DNA of 64,000 nt, taken from contig NZ_JAQMWP010000009.1 of assembly GCF_030403745.1 (NCBI RefSeq), positions 310,001-374,000 on the forward strand, given 5' to 3'. This document shows positions 8,592 to 17,582 of this stretch, one piece after another (position 1 is the stretch's first letter; every line of letters starts with the position of its first letter). A program made the translations under genes and the position numbers. Origin of the DNA: Streptomyces sp. S.PB5 (GTDB taxonomy: Bacteria > Actinomycetota > Actinomycetes > Streptomycetales > Streptomycetaceae). A model generated the notes under the pieces. That model had not been told where the DNA came from. It did not search any database and saw only the letters and a program-made list of their open reading frames with translations.

Positions 8592-9133
8592 CGGGCCGGG
8601 GCGGGGGAGGCGGGCAAGCGGGCGCGTTGGCGGGGGTGACGTGGCGAGTGGGCGGGGGCAGCTCGTTGGGGTGGCGGCGCCGGGCAGCTTGCTGTGTCGG
8701 TGCGGGGCAGCCTGCCGGGTCGGCGTCGGTAGCCGGTGGTGTTGGCGTGGAGCGGGCGGGCGGATCGGCTTTGGGTGGTTCGTCGGTCGGCGCTTGTGTC
8801 CCGCTGTCTTGGTGGTGAGTGGGCTGCCGTGTGTCGGCGTGGAGCAGCCTGCCGGGTCGGCGTAGGGCAGCCTGCGGGGTCGGCGTCGGTGGCCCGTGGT
8901 GTTGCGTCGGGTGGGCGCCCGGGTCGGCTTTGGGTGGTTCGTCGGTCGGCGTTCGTGTTCCGCTGTCTTGGTGGTGAGTGGCCTGCCGTGTGTCGGTGCG
9001 GAGCAGCCCGCCAGGGCGGCGACGGCAACCGGTCGCGTCCGGGTGGGCAGCCCTCAGGGCGGCGTCGGGAGCCGGCGGCCCCTTGCCGGCTCGGCCGTGA
9101 GTACCCCGCGCCGCCCGCGCCCGTCCCGCGCGG
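8592..9133. repeat. noncoding repeat-rich stretch with a ~160-bp tandem duplication
   Basis: No gene is supported in these 542 bases. Two imperfect copies of a ~160-base unit lie head to tail (about 8703-8862 and 8863-9022). They share landmarks such as TTTGGGTGGTTCGTCGGTCG (8770 and 8929) and GTCTTGGTGGTGAGTGG. A smaller GGCAGCCTGCCGGGTCGGCG-like element is nested in it and recurs near 8705, 8845, 8866, 9000 and 9045. Frames that stay open through it are repetitive and have no recognisable fold. It separates the fakA-like gene from the convergent TPR gene. Confidence 0.8.
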
Positions 9134-12100
9134 TTACCGGTCCGCCAGCGCCTGGAGCAACTGCTCCGCCTCCGCCCGCCGGGCCCGCACCGTTTCCTCC
9201 TCGTCGTGTCCCTCGTACGCCTCGTACGCCTTCAGCACCGCACGCGCGCGTGCCCCCGCCCCCTCCGGGCGGCCCAGGTCGGCCTCCAGCCAGCCCGCGG
9301 CGAGTTCGGCGCCGGTGCGGTGGTGGAGGGCGTCGGGGCCGAGGGAGGCGAAGACGACGATGGCCTCGGTGACCTGGGACAGGGCGTCCTCCGTGGCGGC
9401 CCGGCCGGAGTCCTCGTCGTCGTCCTCGGCGGCGCCGCGGGTGAGGAGGTCGCCGAACTGGCGGTGGGTGTGGCCGAGTTCGGCGACCAGGAGACGGCGG
9501 GCCTCTTCGTCGCCGGGGTCCGCGGCCAGCGCCTCCTCGCACTCCCGGACCGCGGCCGCCATCAGCTCCCGGGCGTCGCCCTGTCCGTCCTCCGCGCGCA
9601 GCGCCAGCCACGCGCGGGCGCGGAGGGCGCGCACCAGGCCGTGGACGTCGCCGAGCGAGCGCCACAGGTCGCCCGCGCGCGCGTACGCCTGGTCCGCCTC
9701 GGCCGGCAGCTCGGCCTGGCCGAGGGACTCGGCGGCGAGATGGGCGAGTGTCGCGTGGTCCTGCTGCTCGGGCCAGAGCCTCGCGATCTCGGCCGCCTGC
9801 AGCCGCCGCTCGGCCGCCGCGCGGTGCTCGCCGAGCTCGCTCAGACAGTCGCCGAGCCACCACCGGGCCTGGACGACGGCGCCGTCGCCGTGCGTCTCGA
9901 CGCTCAGATCCGGCAGCGCCGACTCCAGCACCTCCGCGGCCTCCGCCCATCGCCCCTGCCGCAGCAGGAACCCACCGAGCAGATGCCGTGCCCATGCACC
10001 CAGCGCGGGACCCTCACCGGCCTCGTCGGCCCAGTGCGCCGCCTCCAGAGCCTGTTCGGCGGCCTCCGCCACCCGGTCCCGGCCGCCCAGCACCTCGGCG
10101 AGCTGAAGATGCAGCTGGGCCCGCCCGGTCGCCTCCAGATACGGCCCGCCGTGCTCCAGGGCCGCCCGCAGCGCGCGCTCGGTCTCCGTGATGTCGCCGA
10201 GATGGTGCGCGAGCGGCGCCAACCGCGCCTCGTACTCGACGGCGAACCACGGCAACCCCGCCGCGACGAACCCCGCCGCGGCCCGCCCGAACAACTCCGC
10301 CGCCGCCTCCAGCTCCCCGGCGTGCAGGGCCAGCTCCGCCAGCATCGCCCGCGCCTCGGCGGCCCGCGAAGCAAGCTGTACGTCATCCCCGCCCCGCCCA
10401 CCGACGAGCGCCTGCACCTCCCGTACGGCGGCTTCGGCTTCGGCGTACACCGCGGAGGGGCCGGAAAGGCTCCCTTCCTCGCCGGAGCCGGCCGGTGCGG
10501 CCGAGGGACCCGTTCCGTCGGTGCCGTCACCCGGCACGTCTCCGCCGACCTCCCCCGGCGTCCCCCCGGCCTCCTGCACCCGCCGCATCAGGATCCGCGC
10601 CCGTCCCATCAGGACCGACGCCGTCTGCCGTACGCCGGTCGCGTCCTCGGCGTAGAGCGCGAGGATCTCGTCGTACGGGCCGGTGACCGCCCGGAGAGCC
10701 CCCTCGACGTCACCCCCGAGGGCGCGGACGAACGCCGCACGCGTGCGTGCCGCGAGCGCCTCGCCCGGGTCGCCCGCCTCCGCGTACAGCTCGGCGGCAC
10801 GCTCGAACAGCTCGGCGCCCTCAGGACCGAGGTCCATCGCCTGGTGGTCGGCGATCTCCGCACGGTCGCGCGGGTCCAGCTCGACGCCCTCCGCTGCCCG
10901 GGAGACCGCCGCCCACGCCTCGACAGCGTCTGGACGGAGGCTGTCCGACAGCTGCCGCGCCTGTGCGATCAGGGCCGGCAGATCCGGTTCCGCGGCCTCC
11001 CGCGACGGAGCCGGGACAGCTGCCCCCGCCGCTCGCCGCGCCGCCGGATCCGGTCCGGTGGCCGTCCGCGCCGACCGCACCCCCAGCGGCAGCCGCTCCA
11101 CCAGCGGCTCCTGGGCCATACGCGCGCGTGCCCGTTCACTGACGTACGTCGTGCCGTTGCGCGCGTCGAAGCGGCCCGCCAGGTCGAGCGCCTCCGCACG
11201 CGCGTGTGCGGCCAGTTCGCGGGCCGTCCAGGAGCGGTCCGCCGGCCCCGGCACCTGCCGGTCGCCGAGCCCGAGCGAGGTCAGCCGGTCCATGAGCAGC
11301 GTCACCACGCTCAGGAACTCCAGCCCGCTGCGCGGATGCCCGGTGTCGGTGAAGTACGCGGGCCGCTCCGCGAGCAGCTCCAGCGCACGCGCCTCGTTGC
11401 CGGTGAGGGCGCAGAACTCGACGTGGTCGGCGTAGGCGCCGCGCATGCTCTCCATGGCCCGTACGAGCCGGAAGCCCCGCAGATGGTTCGCGCGTGCCTC
11501 GTCGAGACGGCCGAGCCGCAGCAGGGGCAGCAGGGAGGCCGCGAGGGACGTGTGCGGCTCGTGGGCGCAGGTGAGCTCGCCCTCCAGGACCGGTGCCCAC
11601 AGCCGGAGGGCTTCCTCGTCCCGGCCGCGCTCCGACTGCCACCAGCCCTGCCCGTGCAGCTCGCACGCGTGGCAGTCGGCCATACGGTCCCGGTCGGCGG
11701 CCAGCCACGCGGCGTACGCCCGCTCCGCGCGCGGGACGTCCCCGATGTGCGCGGCCACGTTGAACTCCGCGCTGCGCACCGCCCGTTCGGAGTGCCCGGC
11801 GAGCCGGTAGCGGTGTGCCATCTCGCCGAGCCACTTCTCGATCGAGGCGAGCGGGACGTGCGGCTGGTCGGTCATGCCGGAGGAGACCCACTTGAAGACC
11901 CAGTGCAGGGTGTGGGTCTCGTACTCGTCGAAGTCCTCGGGCCGTTCGTCCCACAGGCGCAGCAGACGCGCGAAGGGGACGAACATCCGGTCCTTCTCGG
12001 AGCTGTAGTTGTAGACCTTCAGCTGATGCCCGAGCGCCTCGATCACCGCGAGGGGGATGTTCAGCTTCTCGGCCTCGGTGAGCAGCTGCTCCGCGCGCGC

Positions 12101-12190
12101 GTTGCGGGCGGGACCCTCCGGCTGCTCGCCGTTCTCCGCCATCGCCCGGCGCAGCGAGTCGAAGTCCGTTATCCCGTCGATGCCGCCCAT
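9134..12190 (-). CDS. large TPR-like repeat protein, partner of the Hsp90-type gene
   Basis: I do not recognise a named function. The 1018-residue soluble protein is almost entirely helical, with recurring TPR-like units: alternating A/L/G positions in segments such as GRWAEAAEVLESALPDL, LGEHRAAAERRLQAAEIARL and AGELEAAAELFGRAAAG. An N-terminal part has a conserved-looking CHACELHGQGWW segment. An unstructured Ala/Pro/Gly linker at about 375-415 and a Gly/Ser/Pro-rich stretch in the middle split it into three helical blocks, and an acidic patch DDDED lies near the C terminus. There is no signal peptide or membrane segment. The ATG shares one base with the upstream gene's stop (TGATG) and has GGAGGG seven bases upstream, so it is translationally coupled to the Hsp90-type ATPase. 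A TPR scaffold or co-chaperone role is inferred from that pairing only. Confidence 0.85.
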   Translation of the reverse strand: MGGIDGITDFDSLRRAMAENGEQPEGPARNARAEQLLTEAEKLNIPLAVIEALGHQLKVYNYSSEKDRMFVPFARLLRLWDERPEDFDEYETHTLHWVFKWVSSGMTDQPHVPLASIEKWLGEMAHRYRLAGHSERAVRSAEFNVAAHIGDVPRAERAYAAWLAADRDRMADCHACELHGQGWWQSERGRDEEALRLWAPVLEGELTCAHEPHTSLAASLLPLLRLGRLDEARANHLRGFRLVRAMESMRGAYADHVEFCALTGNEARALELLAERPAYFTDTGHPRSGLEFLSVVTLLMDRLTSLGLGDRQVPGPADRSWTARELAAHARAEALDLAGRFDARNGTTYVSERARARMAQEPLVERLPLGVRSARTATGPDPAARRAAGAAVPAPSREAAEPDLPALIAQARQLSDSLRPDAVEAWAAVSRAAEGVELDPRDRAEIADHQAMDLGPEGAELFERAAELYAEAGDPGEALAARTRAAFVRALGGDVEGALRAVTGPYDEILALYAEDATGVRQTASVLMGRARILMRRVQEAGGTPGEVGGDVPGDGTDGTGPSAAPAGSGEEGSLSGPSAVYAEAEAAVREVQALVGGRGGDDVQLASRAAEARAMLAELALHAGELEAAAELFGRAAAGFVAAGLPWFAVEYEARLAPLAHHLGDITETERALRAALEHGGPYLEATGRAQLHLQLAEVLGGRDRVAEAAEQALEAAHWADEAGEGPALGAWARHLLGGFLLRQGRWAEAAEVLESALPDLSVETHGDGAVVQARWWLGDCLSELGEHRAAAERRLQAAEIARLWPEQQDHATLAHLAAESLGQAELPAEADQAYARAGDLWRSLGDVHGLVRALRARAWLALRAEDGQGDARELMAAAVRECEEALAADPGDEEARRLLVAELGHTHRQFGDLLTRGAAEDDDEDSGRAATEDALSQVTEAIVVFASLGPDALHHRTGAELAAGWLEADLGRPEGAGARARAVLKAYEAYEGHDEEETVRARRAEAEQLLQALADR

Positions 12191-14028
12191 CAGCGACCCT
12201 CCTCGCCGTTCGTGGCCCACTCCAGCAGGCCGATGAAGGCCCGGTTCAGCAAGGCCGAGTCCGCCGGCCTGAGCGGCCGCTGCGCCATCAGCAGGGCCTG
12301 CCCGTACAGCGACTCGACGGCCGTGCCGATCAGCTCGGGCTCGCCGATCGAACCGATCCGCCGGATCAGCGGATTGAGATGGTTGAGCACCAGACGCGCG
12401 CGTGGCGCGCTCGCGCGCAGCGAACCGAGGATGCCCGCCCACAGATCGTCGGCCTGCGCCTCGGCCTCCGCCCGCGCCTGCTCGTGCCGGGCCGCCCGGT
12501 CGTCCAGGTGCAGCGCGGGCACGGTGAGCGGATGGAAGGACCGCAGTACGACGTCACAGCCCAGCGGGTCGAGAGCGGCCCGCGCGGCCGCCAGGAAGCC
12601 GGACAGCGCCAGCTCCTCGGCCGGGTCGACGGCGTCCAGATGGGCCGTCACGGTGTCCGGGTCCAGCTCCGAGACCACCGTCCCCGGCCGCACCGACGGC
12701 AGCGCCTGGACCAGGTCGCTGTCGTACGTGTAACCGCCGTTGACCACCCCGATGCCCTGCGCGGACGCGATCGGCGCGACCTGCCGGAACTCCTCCACGG
12801 TCCGCGTGAAGTGCACGACCCGGTGCCGCTGTGCGAACTCCTCCAGCGACAGCTGCCCGTCGGTCGTCTCGAAGGGCAGCCACGGCAGCATCGTGCGCAG
12901 CATGTCCGTGTCGTGCCGCGCCAGCGACTTCACCCCCAGGTGGTGCACGGTGAGGAAGGCCGCAAGGCGTTCCGGATCACCGGCCGCCAGCCCCGTCAGC
13001 CAGTCCCGGATCCTCTCGCCCAGCGCCTCCCGTACGGCCGCCAGCGTCTCGTCCTCGTACAGCGACTCGCGCGAGGCCGTCGGCCGCAGGCTGTCCGTGT
13101 CCAGCACACAGCGCACGAAGAACGCCCAGTCCGGCAGCAGCTGTTCGGCCTGCTCGGTCAACAGCATGCCCTTGAGATGCACGCGGTGCGTCGCGCGCGT
13201 GGCCGGACTCACCGCCGAGGGCAGCACGTACGCCACCCCGCGGATCCCGGCGAGCGGCACGTCCAGCTCGATCGAGTCCAGCGGAGTGAACCCGAACAGG
13301 TCATGACAGTGCCGCGCCAGAGCCACCCTCCGGGCGGCGGGGGAGGGGTACGCACGGTCCCAGGGCGCCGGCAGATCGGTGACCGCCTCGCCGTCCACCC
13401 GCACGTCGTACGGCAGCAGCGAGCCGAAGTCCCGCGCGAGGGCGAGCACCCGCTCGGGGGCCAGCCACTCGCCCGCACCCGCGCGGGCCACCAGTTCCAC
13501 GGTGGTACCGGGCTCGGGCCGCGCCTCCTGCGCCAGCGTCCGCACGGTGTACGAACCGTCGTCGCCCGCCGTCCACTCCACGGGCGCCGCGTCCGGCGTA
13601 CGCGCACTGCGGCTGACGACCCGGATCCGCTCGGCGACCACGAAACAGGCGAGCAGGCCGATGCCGAACTGGCCGAGGAAGTCGGAGCGGACCTCCTGGA
13701 GCCCGGTCTGAAGCCCCTCGGTGCGCTTCGAACTCCGGCCGATCGTCGCCAGCAGCGTGTGCACGTCCGACTCGGTGAGTCCCACGCCGGAGTCCTCGAC
13801 CCGCAGCAAGCCGCCCTCCGCGTGGATCCTCACCTTCGCCGGGGCGTCGGGCTGTTCGGCGCGCCGGGCGGTGATGGCGTCCACGGCGTTCTGGAGCAGC
13901 TCGCGCAGATAGACCTTGGGACTGGAGTAGAGGTGATGGGACAGCAGGTCCACCAGGCCACGCAGGTCGACCTGGAACGTATGAGGTGACGGGGGTACCT
14001 GGGATGGCTGTGAGGTCTGGGAGTCCAT
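12190..14028 (-). CDS. Hsp90-family (HtpG-like) ATPase
   Basis: This 612-residue protein has an N-terminal GHKL ATP-binding domain. The N-box is LRELLQNAVDAI (E43, N47), the G1 box DSGVG (79-83), the lid IGRSSK (97-101 region) and the G2 box GQFGIG (119-124). The middle domain keeps the catalytic arginine loop in SLRPTASRESL (R320), equivalent to the ATP-contacting arginine of HtpG, so ATP hydrolysis looks possible. The C-terminal ~150 residues are divergent from HtpG, and there is no MEEVD tail. It is first in a leftward two-gene operon with the TPR protein and divergent from recG (166-base gap). It is probably a specialised Hsp90 paralogue rather than the housekeeping htpG; its clients are unknown. 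Confidence 0.88.
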   Translation of the reverse strand: MDSQTSQPSQVPPSPHTFQVDLRGLVDLLSHHLYSSPKVYLRELLQNAVDAITARRAEQPDAPAKVRIHAEGGLLRVEDSGVGLTESDVHTLLATIGRSSKRTEGLQTGLQEVRSDFLGQFGIGLLACFVVAERIRVVSRSARTPDAAPVEWTAGDDGSYTVRTLAQEARPEPGTTVELVARAGAGEWLAPERVLALARDFGSLLPYDVRVDGEAVTDLPAPWDRAYPSPAARRVALARHCHDLFGFTPLDSIELDVPLAGIRGVAYVLPSAVSPATRATHRVHLKGMLLTEQAEQLLPDWAFFVRCVLDTDSLRPTASRESLYEDETLAAVREALGERIRDWLTGLAAGDPERLAAFLTVHHLGVKSLARHDTDMLRTMLPWLPFETTDGQLSLEEFAQRHRVVHFTRTVEEFRQVAPIASAQGIGVVNGGYTYDSDLVQALPSVRPGTVVSELDPDTVTAHLDAVDPAEELALSGFLAAARAALDPLGCDVVLRSFHPLTVPALHLDDRAARHEQARAEAEAQADDLWAGILGSLRASAPRARLVLNHLNPLIRRIGSIGEPELIGTAVESLYGQALLMAQRPLRPADSALLNRAFIGLLEWATNGEEGR

Positions 14029-14193
14029 CGCTGCAGCGCCGCGGTTGGGGGAGGACCTCGGCGCGGGGTCGGGCGGTCCCGGTGGGGCAGTGACCGCTAG
14101 ATGGCCGGAGGCGCGTCATCCTAGGGCCGGAACAGCCCGTCTGACCAGGGGTTTCCCGAGACGTATACGGCGATGTCAGTGGGGTGGTGTGCA

Positions 14194-16392
14194 ATGGATC
14201 TCGTGCCCGCGCTCGAAGAACCACTGAAGAAGGTGCTCGGCCCACCCACCGCGAAGGTGATGGCCGAGCACCTCGGCCTGCACACCGTCGGCGACCTCCT
14301 GCACCACTACCCGCGCAGATACGAGGAGCGAGGCCAGCTCACCCACCTGGCCGACCTCCCGATGGACGAGCATGTGACGGTGGTCGCCCAGGTCGCCGAC
14401 GCCCGTCTGCACACCTTCGCCTCGGCCAAGGCCCCGCGAGGCAAGGGCCAGCGCCTCGAAGTCACCATCACGGACGGCAGCGGCCGCCTCCAACTGGTCT
14501 TCTTCGGCAACGGCGTCCACAAGCCCCACAAGGAACTCCTGCCCGGCACCCGCGCGATGTTCGCGGGCAAGGTCTCGCTCTTCAACCGCCGCCTCCAACT
14601 GGCGCACCCGGCATATGAGTTGCTGCGCGGAGACACGGAGGAAACAGTCGAGACCTGGGCCGGCGCGCTGATCCCCATCTACCCCGCCACGGCCAAGCTG
14701 GAGTCCTGGAAGATCGGCAAGGCGCTCCAGACGGTCCTCCCCAGCGCCCAGGAGGCCGTGGACCCCCTCCCGGACTCCCTCCGCGCCGGCCGCGGCCTGG
14801 TCCCGCTCCCCGAGGCCCTCCTCAAGATCCACCGCCCTCACACCAAGGCCGACATCGAGGACGCCCGCGCCCGCCTCAAGTGGGACGAGGCCTTCGTCCT
14901 CCAGGTGGCCCTCGCCCGCCGCCGCCACGCCGACGCCCAACTCCCCGCGGTCGCCCGCAGACCCAAGCCGGACGGCCTCCTGACGGCCTTCGACGACCGC
15001 CTCCCCTTCACCCTCACCGAGGGGCAGCAGAAGGTCTCCAAGGAGATCTTCGACGACCTGGCGACGGAGCATCCGATGCACCGCTTGCTGCAGGGAGAAG
15101 TGGGTTCCGGGAAAACGATGGTGGCCCTGCGCGCCATGCTCGCCACCGTCGACGCCGGCGGTCAGGCCGCCATGCTCGCCCCCACCGAGGTCCTCGCCCA
15201 GCAGCACCACCGCTCGATCGTCGAGATGATGGGCGACCTGGCGGAGGGCGGGATGCTGGGCGGATCGGAGCACGCCACCAAGGTGGTCCTGCTGACCGGC
15301 TCGATGGGCGCGGCCGCCCGCCGCCAGGCCCTGCTCGACCTCGTCACCGCCGACGCCGGGATCGTCATCGGCACGCACGCGCTGATCGAGGACAAGGTGC
15401 AGTTCCACGACCTGGGCCTGGTCGTCGTGGACGAACAGCACCGCTTCGGCGTCGAACAGCGGGACGCCCTGCGCGGCAAGGGCAAGCAGCCCCCGCACCT
15501 CCTCGTCATGACCGCCACACCCATCCCGCGCACGGTCGCCATGACGGTCTTCGGCGACCTGGAGACCTCGGTCCTCGACCAGCTCCCGGCCGGCCGCTCC
15601 CCGATCGCCAGCCATGTCGTCCCGGCCGCCGACAAGCCCCACTTCCTGGCCCGTACCTGGGAACGCGTCCGCGAGGAGGTCGAGAACGGCCATCAGGCGT
15701 ACGTCGTCTGCCCCCGCATCGGCGACGAGGAAGTGGACCCGAAAAAGAAGAAGTCCCCCGAGGACGAGGCCGAGAAGCGCCCGCCGCTCGCGGTCCTGGA
15801 CATCGCCGAGCAGCTGTCCAAGGGCCCCCTGGCCGGCCTGCGCGTCGAGGTCCTGCACGGCAGGATGCACCCCGACGACAAGGACGCGGTCATGCGCCGC
15901 TTCGCCGCCGGCGAGACGCAGGTCCTGGTGGCTACCACCGTCATCGAGGTCGGCGTCAACGTCCCGAACGCGACCGCGATGGTCATCATGGACGCCGACC
16001 GCTTCGGTGTCTCCCAGCTCCACCAGCTCCGTGGCCGAGTGGGCCGAGGTTCAGCGGCCGGCCTCTGCCTCCTGGTCACCGAGATGCCCGAGGCCAGCGC
16101 CGCCCGCCAGCGCCTCAACGCGGTCGCCTCCACCCTGGACGGCTTCGAACTCTCCCGCATCGACCTCGAACAGCGCCGAGAGGGCGACGTCCTGGGCCAG
16201 GCCCAGTCCGGCGCCCGCACCAGCCTGCGCATGCTGACCGTCATCGACGACGAGGAGATCATCGCCGAGGCGCGGGAGGAGGCGGCGTCCGTGGTGGCGG
16301 CGGATCCGGAGCTGACGGCACTTCCCGGACTGCGGACCGCGCTGGACGCCCTCTTGGACGAGGAGAGGGAGCAGTACTTGGAAAAGGGCTGA
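14194..16392 (+). CDS. recG: ATP-dependent DNA helicase RecG
   Basis: RecG remodels stalled replication forks and Holliday junctions. The 732-residue protein has the N-terminal wedge/OB region (LLHHYPRRYEERG, then LQLVFFGNG), Walker A GEVGSGKT (301-308), the DExH box DEQHRFG (413-419), TATPIPRT, and the C-terminal helicase motifs VATTVIEVGVNVPNAT and QLRGRVGRG. Length is slightly above the E. coli protein. ATG 14194 is chosen because MDLVPALEEPLKK matches streptomycete RecG starts; there is no clear Shine-Dalgarno, and in-frame alternatives upstream add seven residues. Confidence 0.95.
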   Translation: MDLVPALEEPLKKVLGPPTAKVMAEHLGLHTVGDLLHHYPRRYEERGQLTHLADLPMDEHVTVVAQVADARLHTFASAKAPRGKGQRLEVTITDGSGRLQLVFFGNGVHKPHKELLPGTRAMFAGKVSLFNRRLQLAHPAYELLRGDTEETVETWAGALIPIYPATAKLESWKIGKALQTVLPSAQEAVDPLPDSLRAGRGLVPLPEALLKIHRPHTKADIEDARARLKWDEAFVLQVALARRRHADAQLPAVARRPKPDGLLTAFDDRLPFTLTEGQQKVSKEIFDDLATEHPMHRLLQGEVGSGKTMVALRAMLATVDAGGQAAMLAPTEVLAQQHHRSIVEMMGDLAEGGMLGGSEHATKVVLLTGSMGAAARRQALLDLVTADAGIVIGTHALIEDKVQFHDLGLVVVDEQHRFGVEQRDALRGKGKQPPHLLVMTATPIPRTVAMTVFGDLETSVLDQLPAGRSPIASHVVPAADKPHFLARTWERVREEVENGHQAYVVCPRIGDEEVDPKKKKSPEDEAEKRPPLAVLDIAEQLSKGPLAGLRVEVLHGRMHPDDKDAVMRRFAAGETQVLVATTVIEVGVNVPNATAMVIMDADRFGVSQLHQLRGRVGRGSAAGLCLLVTEMPEASAARQRLNAVASTLDGFELSRIDLEQRREGDVLGQAQSGARTSLRMLTVIDDEEIIAEAREEAASVVAADPELTALPGLRTALDALLDEEREQYLEKG

Positions 16393-16431
16393 GAAACTGG
16401 CTTCGCAACCACTCCCGAACAAGGACCGAAG

Positions 16432-17019
16432 ATGACTCGCGTGATCGCCGGCAAGGCCGGTGGACGTCGCCTGACAGTCCCGCCAGGAAACGGCACCCGC
16501 CCCACCTCCGACCGCGCACGCGAAGGCCTCTTCTCCACCTGGCAGTCCCTCCTGGGCGGCCCTCTGGACGGCGAGCGCGTCCTCGACCTCTACGCCGGCT
16601 CGGGCGCCGTGGGCCTGGAGGCCCTCTCCCGTGGCGCGAGTCACACCCTCCTGGTCGAGGCCGACGCCAGAGCCGCTCGGGTCATCCGGGAGAACGTCAG
16701 GAATCTCGGTCTCCCCGGCGCCGAGGTGAGGGCGGGCAAAGCCGAACAGATCATCCAGACGCCGGCGCCGGCACCGCCGTACGACATCGTCTTCCTCGAC
16801 CCCCCGTACCGCGTCACGGATCACGATCTTCGGGAGATTCTCCTCACACTCCGTACCGAACACTGGCTCGCGCCGGAGGCCCTCGTCACCGTGGAGCGCA
16901 GCACCAGAGGCGGCGAATTCCAGTGGCCGGACGGTTTCGAGCCGCTCCGGGCCCGTCGTTACGGCGAAGGAACCTTTTGGTACGGTCGCGCCGCCTCTAC
17001 GTGCGAAGACGCACGATGA
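16432..17019 (+). CDS. rsmD: 16S rRNA (guanine(966)-N(2))-methyltransferase
   Basis: RsmD methylates G966 of 16S rRNA in the assembling small subunit. The 195-residue protein starts with MTRVIAGKAGGRRL and the PPGNGTRPTSDRAREGLF substrate region, followed by the SAM-binding LDLYAGSGAVG (51-61) and the catalytic DPPY (123-126). The stop overlaps an ATG in the coaD frame (ATGA), so it is cotranscribed with coaD; this pairing is conserved in many bacteria. Confidence 0.94.
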   Translation: MTRVIAGKAGGRRLTVPPGNGTRPTSDRAREGLFSTWQSLLGGPLDGERVLDLYAGSGAVGLEALSRGASHTLLVEADARAARVIRENVRNLGLPGAEVRAGKAEQIIQTPAPAPPYDIVFLDPPYRVTDHDLREILLTLRTEHWLAPEALVTVERSTRGGEFQWPDGFEPLRARRYGEGTFWYGRAASTCEDAR

Positions 17020-17045
17020 CCGGACCGGAGAGCGAGGGATCTCAA

Positions 17046-17525
17046 GTGCGCCGCGCCGTCTGTCCCGGGTCGTTCGACCCGATCACCAACGGACACCTCG
17101 ACATCATTTCCCGCGCCTCCCGTCTCTACGACGAGGTCTATGTCGCGGTCATGATCAACAAGTCCAAGAAGGGCCTGTTCGAGGTCGACGAGCGGATCGA
17201 GCTGATCCGCGAGGTCACCGCCGAATACGGCAACGTCAAGGTCGAGTCCTTCCACGGCCTCCTCGTCGACTACTGCAAGCAGCGGGACATCCCCGCCATC
17301 GTCAAGGGCCTGCGCGCGGTCAGCGACTTCGACTACGAGCTGCAGATGGCCCAGATGAACAACGGCCTGTCCGGCGTCGAGACGCTCTTCGTGCCGACCA
17401 ACCCCACCTACAGCTTCCTGTCCTCCTCGCTCGTCAAGGAGGTCGCGACCTGGGGCGGAGACGTGGCGCACCTGGTGCCGCCGCTGGTCCTGGAGGCCCT
17501 CAACAAGCGTCTGCGCCAAGGCTGA
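17046..17525 (+). CDS. coaD: pantetheine-phosphate adenylyltransferase
   Basis: CoaD makes dephospho-CoA from 4'-phosphopantetheine and ATP. The 159-residue protein has the TNGH nucleotidyltransferase motif (14-17) and SSSLVKE (126-132). I chose the GTG at 17046 because its product VRRAVCPGSFDP matches the family length and GAGGGA lies six bases upstream. An in-frame ATG at 17016 overlapping the rsmD stop would add ten residues. Confidence 0.95.
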   Translation: MRRAVCPGSFDPITNGHLDIISRASRLYDEVYVAVMINKSKKGLFEVDERIELIREVTAEYGNVKVESFHGLLVDYCKQRDIPAIVKGLRAVSDFDYELQMAQMNNGLSGVETLFVPTNPTYSFLSSSLVKEVATWGGDVAHLVPPLVLEALNKRLRQG

Positions 17526-17582
17526 ACGGGCTACAGTCGTCCCGTCCGTCTCCAACACAGCTGTAGAGAGTGGCGAGCACAG

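Noticed and set aside
8736..10106. 456-codon + strand frame through the repeat region
   Set aside because: The residues repeat with the DNA repeats and then run opposite the TPR gene; no homology or start signal.
9206..12733. 1175-codon open frame on the + strand opposite the TPR and Hsp90 genes
   Set aside because: It is a GC-bias shadow: no family motif, no ribosome binding site, very Arg/Pro/Leu/Gly-rich, and the opposite strand has clear TPR and Hsp90 sequence.
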